A stretch of 7,010 bases of DNA, taken from contig DNGN01000331.1 in NCBI GenBank assembly GCA_003486225.1, positions 8,933 through 15,942 on the forward strand, written 5' to 3'. Numbering within the stretch: the first letter of the stretch is position 1; each line of letters begins with the position of its first letter. Source of the stretch: Chloroflexota bacterium. Its GTDB lineage: Bacteria; Chloroflexota; Anaerolineae; Anaerolineales; UBA11579. Shown here piece by piece: positions 1 to 6,045 of this stretch. The notes under the pieces are model-generated. The model saw only the letters and a list, made by a program, of their open reading frames with translations. It did not search any database and was not told the DNA's origin. A program made the translations under genes and the position numbers.

Positions 1-285
1 CAGGAAGTGATTGAATCTGTGATGAATATCACCGGTATGAATCGCTCCCTGGTTGAGATTCGACCATCGTATCTGCGCATGGTGGCAGTGACCTTGGAAT
101 ACCTTTACCCATCATTCCCGCACTCGGTCTACTGGCTGGATTACCTGGCCAATGACCGAACCTGTGACCTTGATTCGGTTTCACGCCAGTTCGGTTTGTT
201 GCCTGCTAGGATGGCAAACCATCTGGATTATCTCAAGGGGGTCAAGTGGGGCAAGCTTGCCCAGCAGGATTTACGCCGCCCTTGA
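1..285 (+). CDS. NAD(P)-binding protein, NDUFA9/NmrA-like, C-terminal fragment
   Basis: The frame is open from the first base of the window and stops with TGA at 283-285, so this is the last 94 codons of a gene that begins upstream. The Met at position 7 is inside the protein, not its start. The visible part resembles the C-terminal substrate-side region of atypical short-chain dehydrogenase-like proteins of the complex I NDUFA9 / NAD-dependent epimerase group. These often end with a hydrophobic helix, then a stretch like WLDYLANDRTCDLDSV, then a segment like FGLLPARMANHLDYLKG, both present here. The Rossmann domain with its glycine motif would lie outside the window, so the cofactor-binding residues cannot be checked. 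In this family the role is usually an NAD(P)H-binding oxidoreductase or a structural subunit; no substrate can be named. No convincing terminator follows: a run of seven T at 317-323 has no GC-rich stem before it. The coding call is secure, the family assignment moderate. Confidence 0.65.
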   Translation, partial: QEVIESVMNITGMNRSLVEIRPSYLRMVAVTLEYLYPSFPHSVYWLDYLANDRTCDLDSVSRQFGLLPARMANHLDYLKGVKWGKLAQQDLRRP

Positions 286-424
286 TAAGGATGCATCTCT
301 TGTAGACGGCTGGATCTTTTTTTATGTCAAATCTAGCCAGATTGGATCTCGCGGCCGTCCCAGATTTGTTTGGATAATTTTCACTTCAAATTAGGATAAC
401 TATAAAATTGCCCTGCCTCCTCGT

Positions 425-453
425 TTGCACAATTATAGGGCCTACTATATACT
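425..453 (+). promoter_or_regulatory. Candidate sigma70-type promoter of the cyclase gene
   Basis: TTGCAC (425-430) and TATACT (448-453) are separated by exactly 17 bases. The -10 box matches the consensus at 5 of 6 positions, the -35 box at only 3 of 6. The predicted start point is near 460, giving a leader of about 38 bases before the ATG at 498. The position just upstream of the gene supports the call. Confidence 0.45.
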
Positions 454-456
454 GTC

Positions 457-479
457 TTTAGGTAATCTCACGACCTAAA
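457..479 (+). promoter_or_regulatory. Inverted repeat at the predicted transcription start: operator or leader hairpin
   Basis: TTTAGGT (457-463) and ACCTAAA (473-479) are a perfect 7-bp inverted repeat around a 9-base centre. The element starts 3 bases after the candidate -10 box and covers the predicted start point, a usual place for a repressor operator. In RNA it could form a weak AU-rich hairpin ahead of the start codon. The half-sites TTAGGT and ACCTAA equal those of DtxR/IdeR-type metal repressor sites, but those have a 7-base centre. No regulator gene is adjacent, so the function is inference. Confidence 0.35.
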
Positions 480-497
480 TAGGATGAGAAAGATAGT

Positions 498-1133
498 ATG
501 CGAACCTATGATATTACACTGACCATCTCTCCTGATCTTGTTGTTTGGCCGGAAGACCCACCCGTTGAACTCTACAAGACGGCTTCAATCGCGGATGGCA
601 GCCAGGCAAATGTGTCTCGGATCCATATGGGGGTACATACTGGAACGCATGTGGATGCACCTTACCACTTCATTGACGGTGGAAAAACGGTCGATAATTT
701 AGATGTGGGGATGCTGACCGGACGGGCGTATGTGCTCCATGTCGATCATGGGGTTGACCTGATTACCAAAGATGTGATTGAAAATTCTTCCATCCCACCA
801 CGCACGAAGCGTGTACTGTTTAAGACCCGCAACTCCGGTCTCTGGCAGGACGGGCACTCCGAATTTGATGAGGGCTATGTAGCCATTGATCCGGAAGCTG
901 CCGCCTTATTGATCCAGCGCGGGGTTAAGCTTGTGGGTGTGGACTATCTCTCTGTTGCCACTTATACCGATACTACTCCCACTCATCAGGTTTTGTTACA
1001 AGCCGGGGTGATCATCGTTGAAGGGCTGAATTTGTCTCAAGTGGGGCAGGGGAGATATACCCTGTACTGCTTGCCCTTAAAGATTGAAGGTGTGGATGGT
1101 GCACCCGCGCGGGCAATCCTGGTTGGGGTGTGA
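498..1133 (+). CDS. Cyclase family protein (kynurenine formamidase-like metal hydrolase)
   Basis: This 211-residue protein belongs to the cyclase family (Pfam PF04199), which includes bacterial kynurenine formamidase KynB, isatin hydrolase and related metal-dependent amidohydrolases; the length is typical. The signature HTGTHVDAPYHF lies at residues 47-58. By analogy with KynB, H47, H51 and D53 are metal ligands and H57 is a catalytic or ligand residue. H163 (in PTHQVLL) and E175 (in VEGL) fit the remaining conserved His and Glu, so the active site looks complete. It has no signal peptide and should be cytoplasmic. KynB hydrolyses N-formylkynurenine, but no tryptophan-degradation gene is nearby, so the substrate is left open. 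The ATG at 498 is preceded by a purine-rich stretch (GAGAAAG at 486-492, 5 bases away); AGGA at 481 is rather far for a standard site. The gene appears to be monocistronic, ending at the hairpin at 1163-1182. Confidence 0.9.
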   Translation: MRTYDITLTISPDLVVWPEDPPVELYKTASIADGSQANVSRIHMGVHTGTHVDAPYHFIDGGKTVDNLDVGMLTGRAYVLHVDHGVDLITKDVIENSSIPPRTKRVLFKTRNSGLWQDGHSEFDEGYVAIDPEAAALLIQRGVKLVGVDYLSVATYTDTTPTHQVLLQAGVIIVEGLNLSQVGQGRYTLYCLPLKIEGVDGAPARAILVGV

Positions 1134-1162
1134 GTGTGTGGCAGGATCTCATTTGAAATGAA

Positions 1163-1182
1163 AAGCGGCCTTATGGCCGCTT
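1163..1182. terminator. Bidirectional terminator hairpin between convergent cyclase and fabL genes
   Basis: AAGCGGCC, loop ttat, GGCCGCTT: a perfect 8-bp GC-rich stem. It lies 29 bases after the cyclase stop and 37 bases after the fabL stop on the other strand. On the minus strand the stem runs into TTTT and then CATTTC, a fair U-tract. On the plus strand only TT and a T-rich sequence follow, so termination is probably better for fabL. Confidence 0.75.
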
Positions 1183-1219
1183 CTGGTTTAAGACATGTTT
1201 TTGGCAGTTATCCCCCTCA

Positions 1220-2005
1220 TCAGAGATTGAGCGTTTTAAGCGGCAGGGTCAGTCCACCATCCACGGTGATCACCTGACCGCGGATCATCTCAGCCTCGGG
1301 TGAGCAAAGGAAAGCAACGACCCCGGCAACATCTTCCGGGGTGATCAGCCTGCCAGCCGGCGTGGCAGCGGCTATCTTTTCCAGAACGCCTTCTTCAGAT
1401 AGGGTTTCAAAATACTGGATCACATCGGTGGCCACGACTCCTGGAGATACTGCATTCACGCGGATGTTCTTCTCAGCCAGTTCAACCGCCATATAACGTG
1501 TCAGGGCGTTTAGGGCTGCCTTTGATGCCCCAACAATCACATATTCAGGCATTACTCTTTCCCCACCGGGGCTGGTGATGGCGATAATATGTCCGCCGCC
1601 GCGGGTTTCCATCAAGGCAACGGCTTGCTGTGAAGCAAACAGAAACGCCCGGGCGTTGATGTCCATGGTCCAATCCCAACCTTTGACTTTTTGTTCCATC
1701 ACCGGGCGGTTATAGCCGGAAGCAGCATTGCTCACGAAGATATCCAGCCCACCAAAGGTCTCTTTGGTTTGGGTGAAGAGGTCTTGAATTGCCTCAATGT
1801 CGCCGACATTGGCTTTAACCACCAAAGCCTTCCGCCCCAACTTTTCGATCTCAGCAGCAGTTTCTTCGGCTGGTTTGCGGTTGCGGAAAAAATTGACCAC
1901 AACATCGGCACCCATACGGGCAAAATGCAGAGCAATTCCCCTGCCGATGCCGCGTCCGGATCCGGTAATTAGTACAGTCTTGTCTTTAAAGGTTTGATTT
2001 GTCAT
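1220..2005 (-). CDS. fabL: Enoyl-[acyl-carrier-protein] reductase, FabL type (SDR family)
   Basis: This 261-residue short-chain dehydrogenase/reductase resembles Bacillus FabL (enoyl-ACP reductase III), which reduces the trans-2 double bond of enoyl-ACP with NADPH in the last step of each fatty acid elongation cycle. The Rossmann glycine motif TGSGRGIG is at residues 14-21 and NAAS at 93-96. Shared FabL-like stretches are VVKANVG (62-68), RPVME (100-104), WDWTMDINA (110-118) and MIRGQVITVDGG near the C-terminus. The catalytic pair is Y155 and K162, spaced YX6K as in enoyl-ACP reductases and not YX3K as in ordinary SDRs; this favours the enoyl reductase call over 3-oxoacyl-ACP reductase FabG. 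The ATG at 2005 lies 3 bases after the stop of the DUF309 gene, with only a weak GAG upstream, so it is probably translated by coupling in that operon. Transcription should end at the hairpin at 1163-1182. The protein is cytoplasmic. The SDR family is certain; the FabL subtype is strong by motif but the acyl substrate is untested. Confidence 0.85.
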   Translation of the reverse strand: MTNQTFKDKTVLITGSGRGIGRGIALHFARMGADVVVNFFRNRKPAEETAAEIEKLGRKALVVKANVGDIEAIQDLFTQTKETFGGLDIFVSNAASGYNRPVMEQKVKGWDWTMDINARAFLFASQQAVALMETRGGGHIIAITSPGGERVMPEYVIVGASKAALNALTRYMAVELAEKNIRVNAVSPGVVATDVIQYFETLSEEGVLEKIAAATPAGRLITPEDVAGVVAFLCSPEAEMIRGQVITVDGGLTLPLKTLNL

Positions 2006-2008
2006 TGG

Positions 2009-2431
2009 CTACACTCGCGAAATTTTAGTGAATAGATTCGGGTCAAGTTCCTGGATATGGTTTGGCCCCAGAGTGGTAACGCTGTCAACCAAGACCCGCA
2101 GGTCTGATTTTAATTTACCAAGATCAATGGTACGGCAGTGGTCCGGCCATGGAGCCAACCACCTTCGGCAACGTGCATACATGGAAAACACGCCGTTGGC
2201 GTATCCGTTACGGGCATGCATAAAAGCGATACCAGCCTGTAGGATTCCCTGATACAGACGCCTGTCTGGCTCTTGTTCAGCATGCCAGGCATTTTCCAGG
2301 GCTTCGTGAGCTTGGAAATATTTTGCCTGGTTATATAACCGCAGACCTCTTTCTGCTTCCGGATGGAGCGGTTTGAGGCATGCTGCGGCAATTTGCTCAT
2401 GGCTTGGGGAGAAAATCCCTTTATATGGCAT
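2009..2431 (-). CDS. DUF309 domain-containing protein
   Basis: This 140-residue protein carries the DUF309 signature: AHEALENAW at residues 41-49, followed by LYQGILQAGIAFMHARNG at about 59-76. In this family the His-Glu pair and the QG..Q helix form a small helical bundle of unknown function. The protein is soluble, with no signal peptide or membrane segment. It is the first gene of a probable two-gene operon with fabL, which begins 3 bases after its stop codon, but I know of no functional link between the two. The ATG at 2431 is the only reasonable start: no alternative start codon occurs in the first 30 or so codons. No Shine-Dalgarno sequence precedes it; the upstream bases are occupied by a promoter -10 box, suggesting a leaderless mRNA. 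The family call is firm, the function unknown. Confidence 0.85.
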   Translation of the reverse strand: MPYKGIFSPSHEQIAAACLKPLHPEAERGLRLYNQAKYFQAHEALENAWHAEQEPDRRLYQGILQAGIAFMHARNGYANGVFSMYARCRRWLAPWPDHCRTIDLGKLKSDLRVLVDSVTTLGPNHIQELDPNLFTKISRV

Positions 2432-2437
2432 ACTGTC

Positions 2438-2466
2438 AGTATAACATGTTGCCGATTGGCTCTAAA
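2438..2466 (-). promoter_or_regulatory. Extended -10 promoter of the DUF309-fabL operon
   Basis: Read on the minus strand: TTTAGA (2466-2461; 4 of 6 matches to TTGACA), a 17-base spacer, then TATACT (2443-2438; 5 of 6) preceded by TGT, giving the extended -10 form TGnTATACT. Only 6 bases (GACAGT) separate the -10 box from the ATG at 2431, so the expected start point is at or next to the A of the start codon. Confidence 0.6.
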
Positions 2467-2481
2467 TGAGCGTGACCGGGG

Positions 2482-2487
2482 TATAAT
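2482..2487 (+). promoter_or_regulatory. Candidate -10 box for the aminotransferase gene
   Basis: A perfect TATAAT at 2482-2487 lies 64 bases before the chosen ATG at 2552. No good -35 hexamer is found at 16-19 bases; TTGGCT (2456-2461) is 20 bases away. The element is back to back with the DUF309-fabL promoter, whose -35 box (2461-2466) lies within this candidate's upstream region, so the two could compete for RNA polymerase. A lone -10 match is weak evidence. Confidence 0.35.
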
Positions 2488-2542
2488 TTATGAAAACGAA
2501 CCGCTTCTCCAGTCGAAGGTGGGCTGGTATTTTTTCAAGATC

Positions 2543-2551
2543 AGGAAAAAG
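2543..2551 (+). promoter_or_regulatory. Ribosome binding site that sets the aminotransferase start
   Basis: AGGAAAAAG directly precedes the ATG at 2552, with AGGA (2543-2546) 5 bases from it. The same frame stays open back to an ATG at 2363, but that would overlap the divergent DUF309 gene and has no family similarity, so the start at 2552 is preferred. Confidence 0.7.
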
Positions 2552-3946
2552 ATGCCAAAACAAGATTATTCCCACATCCTGCAAAAATTACGGCAGGAAT
2601 ACCATCATCACTCGCCAAAGTCGGCTGCCCTTCAGCAGCAAGCCAAACAGGTACTGGTGGATGGAGGAAGCCATACTATCCGGTTGATTGAACCATTTCC
2701 GCCTCGCATTCGCTCTGCATCCGGGGGCTATGTGACCGATGAAGACAGCAATCAGATCTTGGATTTCTGGCAAGGGCATTACGCAAATTTACTGGGTCAC
2801 AACCCTTCAGTTGTTACAGATGCGCTTGCCCAAGCCTTTCTACAGGGCAATGGTTTGCAGACTGGCTTTACAGATTTGCATCAGGCTGAGCTGGCGACAT
2901 TGCTCTGCCAGCAAACCAGCGCGGAACGGGTGCGTTTCACAACCAGCGGTACGCTCTCGACCATGTATGCGATCCTTCTAGCCCGGGCATTTACCGGCCG
3001 CGAAATGGTGTTGAAAGTAGGGGGAGGCTGGCATGGGGCGCATTTGTGGGGGCTGAAAGGGGTCAGTCACCAGGCAGGATTCAAACAGGTGGACAGCGTT
3101 GGAGTGCCAGATGAATTGGCTTCAGATGTGATTGTCTCCCGCTTTAATGACCCGCAGCGGCTGGAAGATGATTTTTATGAAAATTCTGGCCGTCTGGCTT
3201 GTTTTATTGTTGAACCCGTGATCGGGGCTGGGGGGATGATCCCTGCCAGCCGTGAATTTTTAGAGACTGCCCGGCGGTTGTGTGACCAGTTTGGAGTGGT
3301 CTTGATCTTTGATGAGGTTGTATCCGGTTTCCGCTACCGGGCTGGGGATGTGGGTAAGTTGTATGGCATCCAACCAGACCTGCTGACGATGGGCAAGGTG
3401 ATCGGTGGGGGAATGCCAGTTGCGGCAGTTGGCGGCAGGGCGGAGATCATGACTCTGGTTGGGCGGGATACAGGCCGTAAAGTGAAATTTTCGGGTGGAA
3501 CGTATTCAGGGCACCCCGCAAGCATGCTGGCAGCCAAAGTTTTTGTGCAGTACTTGATCGAGCATGAGAGTGAAATTTATCCCAGGCTGGAGAAATTAAG
3601 CGCAGAGATTCGTAAAAAGGTCCCCAGAGTATTTTCTGAAGCAGGTATAGAGGCTCGATTTGCAGGTCTGGATAATGATGTGCTGCCAAATAACTCGCTG
3701 CACACGTTGGTCATCCCGTATGAGGGCAACAATCCCTTGAATTCGCCAAATGATGTGCTGGATCCTGAAAGATGCGATGTGGATTTTGTAGAATCGGTCT
3801 TAAAAATTGCCATGCTGCTGGAAGATGTGAACATTCATCATGGGTTGGGGGCAGTTTCTACAGCACATACCTTGGAAGATGTCGATAAACTTTGTTTGGC
3901 GTTCCAGGCGGGATTGGAAAGAATTGGGTCCTATCAAAGACGTTGA
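2552..3946 (+). CDS. Class III PLP-dependent aminotransferase, glutamate-1-semialdehyde aminomutase-like
   Basis: This 464-residue protein is a fold type I, class III pyridoxal-phosphate enzyme (Pfam PF00202). TSGTLSTMYA at 131-140 and GGGWHGAH at 157-164 match the phosphate- and ring-binding loops. EPVIGAGGMIP (221-231) and LIFDEVVSGFR (251-261) carry the Asp (D254) that pairs with the pyridine nitrogen. LLTMGKVIGGGMPVAAVGG (277-295) contains the Schiff-base lysine K282. GGTYSGHPASMLAA (315-328) begins the C-terminal domain. The closest pattern is glutamate-1-semialdehyde 2,1-aminomutase (HemL), but HemL typically has NSGTEATM and GCYHGH where this protein has TSGTLSTM and GGWHGAH. It is also longer than the roughly 430 residues usual for HemL. 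I therefore call it HemL-like and not HemL: a true aminotransferase or mutase on another amino acid is possible. No haem biosynthesis gene is nearby. It appears to be transcribed alone and probably ends at the terminator at 4127-4153. It is cytoplasmic. Confidence 0.88.
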   Translation: MPKQDYSHILQKLRQEYHHHSPKSAALQQQAKQVLVDGGSHTIRLIEPFPPRIRSASGGYVTDEDSNQILDFWQGHYANLLGHNPSVVTDALAQAFLQGNGLQTGFTDLHQAELATLLCQQTSAERVRFTTSGTLSTMYAILLARAFTGREMVLKVGGGWHGAHLWGLKGVSHQAGFKQVDSVGVPDELASDVIVSRFNDPQRLEDDFYENSGRLACFIVEPVIGAGGMIPASREFLETARRLCDQFGVVLIFDEVVSGFRYRAGDVGKLYGIQPDLLTMGKVIGGGMPVAAVGGRAEIMTLVGRDTGRKVKFSGGTYSGHPASMLAAKVFVQYLIEHESEIYPRLEKLSAEIRKKVPRVFSEAGIEARFAGLDNDVLPNNSLHTLVIPYEGNNPLNSPNDVLDPERCDVDFVESVLKIAMLLEDVNIHHGLGAVSTAHTLEDVDKLCLAFQAGLERIGSYQRR

Positions 3947-4005
3947 TTTAGAGGACTGGCCCATTATTCGGAATGATTTTTCTATTGACACTGACCAATT
4001 AAAGT

Positions 4006-4041
4006 GAATGACCTACCGGGAGGAGGTCCGGTAGGCCATTC
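4006..4041. other. Strong hairpin with Shine-Dalgarno-like loop in the aminotransferase-argS gap
   Basis: GAATG (4006-4010) pairs with CATTC (4037-4041), and CCTACCGG (4012-4019) pairs with CCGGTAGG (4028-4035), with one A-C mismatch: 13 paired positions around the loop GAGGAGGT. It starts 60 bases after the aminotransferase stop. No T-run follows on either strand, so it is not a standard intrinsic terminator. It could protect the 3' end of the aminotransferase mRNA or be a structured RNA or protein site. A second Shine-Dalgarno-like tract, AAGGAGGAG (4047-4055), follows. Confidence 0.55.
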
Positions 4042-4126
4042 AGCACAAGGAGGAGATTTGTACTACGGAGTTACCTTCTTGATGGTTTGAACCCCATAAT
4101 TCTTACCTGAATGACCCTAAAAATAA

Positions 4127-4153
4127 AAAAAGATGGAAATTATCCATCTTTTT
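4127..4153. terminator. Bidirectional intrinsic terminator between the aminotransferase gene and argS
   Basis: AAAAAGATGGA (4127-4137) and TCCATCTTTTT (4143-4153) form a perfect 11-bp inverted repeat around a 5-base loop. A-runs on the left and T-runs on the right give a U-tract in both directions. It lies 28 bases past the argS stop on the minus strand and about 180 bases past the aminotransferase stop on the plus strand. On the minus strand the U-tract is longer (seven T, then ATTTTT). Confidence 0.85.
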
Positions 4154-4181
4154 GTTGGTGGAACAATCGAAGCCAAAATTT

Positions 4182-5951
4182 CTACATTACTTCAGGTACA
4201 GGGATGTTGAGCACCCTCAAACTACTGCCGATGGATTCTCGGGCGGCAGCCACCAGCCGCAGACGAAAATCACGCACAGCAGGTTCGGCCTTTAAGACCG
4301 GGCAGGAGTTGTAGAATTCGTTGAAGGCACGCGATAACTCATAAGCATGATTGGTGATGTATAAGGTTTTAAAATCCTTAGCAGCTCGTTGGACAACCAT
4401 CGGCCATTCGGAGATCATCTCGATCAATTCGATTTCTTTTGGATCTAATTCATGAGTGGGCTTGAGGCTGGCCGGAAATGGCACATCTGCGCGTTTTAGT
4501 AAACTGTTGGTGCGTACATAAGCATACTGGATGTAAGGAGCAGCATGTCCGTTGAAGTCGAGCGCAGTTTCCCAATCAAACGTGGCGATTTTGGTGTTGT
4601 CTCGGGCCAGCAGCGGGTATTTGATGGCACCGATCCCGACGGCTTTGGCAACTTCCTGGCGGGTCTGTTCATCCAATTCAGGGTTTCTTTCCTGGCTGAC
4701 CTCATAAGCGCGCTGGACGGCTTCATTGATCAGGTCTTCCAGCAACACGACTGTTCCTTCGCGCGAGCTCATGGTCACATTTCCGGGCAGGTTGACGATC
4801 TCGTAGGGCAGGTGGAAAACTTTATCGGCATTTTCCCAGCCAGCAAGTTCCAAGGTTTTAAAAACTTGCTTGAAATGCAGGCTTTGGCGCACATCGACGA
4901 CATAGACTGACCGATCGAGCGGGTAATCGGCAAACTTCTGCTTGGCTAAAACCAGGTCCCAGGCCCCGTAGAGGGTGGTTGAATCGGAGCGCATCAATAC
5001 TAGCACTCTGTATGTTTCGTCATCCAGCCCGAGGAGTTCGTCCAGCTTAACGATCACCGGTCCTGCCTGGGTTCTTTCATCAATGGCTATTCCGGAATCG
5101 ACCAGCTGTTGGACTACATCTTTGGCTTTTTCCTCCATCTGGCTCTCGTAGTACAGTTGGTCGAAATGGATGTTGAAAGTCTCGTAAATCTCATTAAAGC
5201 CATCCAGCGACCACTGACGGGTTTCCTTCCAAAGCTGGCGTACATTTTGGTCCCCGGCTTCCCATTTGGCGAACATCTCCAGAATTTCAGCTTCCCCATC
5301 CTTGTCATTTTCAAGCAAATGAGTGGACTCGGAATAAAGGTCTCCCATCCAACGGGTGACGTTGCTTTCCGGTGGGGTTTCACCAGGATGGCGTTTATTA
5401 AAATTCCACATCCATTTGATGACATCCCTGCCAAAATCGCCAAAGTAGTTCGCTCTAATCACATCGGTGCCACTGAAAGCAAGAATGTTGGCGATTACAT
5501 CGCCTAGCAGCATAGTGCGCATATGGCCGACATGCATGGCTTTATGGGTGTTGGGTTGCGAGAATTCGACCATCACGAGCTGCCCCGTTTTGGATCCTCT
5601 ACCAAAATCGGCTCCTTGCTGTACGGCACTATCCACCACCTGCCGGCTGAATTCACCGGTTTCAAAGGTCAGGTTCAGGTAACCACGCACAGCTTCGATC
5701 CGGGAAAAATTGGGGGGAGTCCCCAATTCTTCTTTGACCAGTTCTGCGATCTCCTGCGCACGGAGAGGTACTTTCACCGGCTTTCCACTGCGCGCTTCAT
5801 CCGCTGCAGTTTGGAAAAAGGAGGTTGAAATTCCCCATTCACCAGAAAAGGGGATCGCAGCCCATTTTAGTTCTTCCGGAGTTGGGATTTGATTTTGGGA
5901 GAGAATTTTTAGAATGCGGTTTTCTAAAATTTGTTTCTCTTGATCGAACAT
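4182..5951 (-). CDS. argS: Arginyl-tRNA synthetase
   Basis: This 589-residue class I aminoacyl-tRNA synthetase charges tRNA-Arg with arginine using ATP in the cytoplasm; its length is normal. Domains in order are an N-terminal additional domain (about residues 1-110) that contacts the tRNA D-loop, the Rossmann catalytic domain, and the C-terminal DALR anticodon-binding helical domain (about 465-589). The HIGH signature appears as HVGH at 140-143 within SQPNTHKAMHVGHMR. The KMSKS signature is degenerate, MSSREG at 394-399, as is common in ArgRS. GHAAPYIQYAYVR (468-480) at the entry of the DALR domain and the ending LNIPVPEVM are typical. The ATG at 5951 is preceded by AGGTAGG about 5 bases upstream. 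rpsT lies upstream on the same strand with a terminator between them, and I see no good promoter in that 94-base gap, so argS may depend partly on read-through from rpsT. The terminator at 4127-4153 follows. The identification is secure. Confidence 0.98.
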   Translation of the reverse strand: MFDQEKQILENRILKILSQNQIPTPEELKWAAIPFSGEWGISTSFFQTAADEARSGKPVKVPLRAQEIAELVKEELGTPPNFSRIEAVRGYLNLTFETGEFSRQVVDSAVQQGADFGRGSKTGQLVMVEFSQPNTHKAMHVGHMRTMLLGDVIANILAFSGTDVIRANYFGDFGRDVIKWMWNFNKRHPGETPPESNVTRWMGDLYSESTHLLENDKDGEAEILEMFAKWEAGDQNVRQLWKETRQWSLDGFNEIYETFNIHFDQLYYESQMEEKAKDVVQQLVDSGIAIDERTQAGPVIVKLDELLGLDDETYRVLVLMRSDSTTLYGAWDLVLAKQKFADYPLDRSVYVVDVRQSLHFKQVFKTLELAGWENADKVFHLPYEIVNLPGNVTMSSREGTVVLLEDLINEAVQRAYEVSQERNPELDEQTRQEVAKAVGIGAIKYPLLARDNTKIATFDWETALDFNGHAAPYIQYAYVRTNSLLKRADVPFPASLKPTHELDPKEIELIEMISEWPMVVQRAAKDFKTLYITNHAYELSRAFNEFYNSCPVLKAEPAVRDFRLRLVAAARESIGSSLRVLNIPVPEVM

Positions 5952-5992
5952 GGTGCCTACCTAGCCAATTAAAAATGCATTGTTAGCGTAAG

Positions 5993-6024
5993 AAAAAAGC
6001 GGGAGCAATAGAATCGCTCCCGCT
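5993..6024 (-). terminator. Intrinsic terminator after rpsT
   Basis: On the minus strand AGCGGGAGC (6024-6016), a 9-base loop, and GCTCCCGCT (6006-5998) form a perfect 9-bp GC-rich stem followed at once by a run of T (5998-5993). It starts about 21 bases after the rpsT stop codon and about 40 bases before argS, so it should reduce or attenuate transcription from rpsT into argS. Confidence 0.9.
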
Positions 6025-6045
6025 GGCAAATACAGCGTGATTAAA

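Noticed and set aside
249..262. Perfect 14-bp palindrome GGGCAAGCTTGCCC.
   Set aside because: It lies inside the coding end of the NAD(P)-binding gene, has no T-run after it and is explained by the codons; no sign of an operator or terminator.
308..338. Possible stem GGCTGGAT / ATCTAGCC around a T-rich loop after the first gene.
   Set aside because: It contains a G-T wobble, a 15-base loop and no T-run after the second arm, so it does not qualify as a terminator.
152..394. Plus-strand 80-codon frame overlapping the end of the first gene.
   Set aside because: It is a different frame of the conserved gene end, has no ribosome binding site and no family similarity.
2363..2551. Longer version of the aminotransferase starting at the ATG at 2363.
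   Set aside because: It would overlap the divergent DUF309 gene, span both promoter candidates and add 63 residues without family similarity; the ATG at 2552 has a good ribosome binding site.
3985..3990. Perfect -35 hexamer TTGACA downstream of the aminotransferase gene.
   Set aside because: No acceptable -10 box is found 16-18 bases downstream, and no gene follows on the plus strand.
4005..4116. Direct repeat TGAATGACC at 4005-4013 and 4108-4116, looking like a 9-bp target duplication around a small element.
   Set aside because: The enclosed 94 bases have no terminal inverted repeats, and a chance 9-mer repeat in a gap of this size is not rare.
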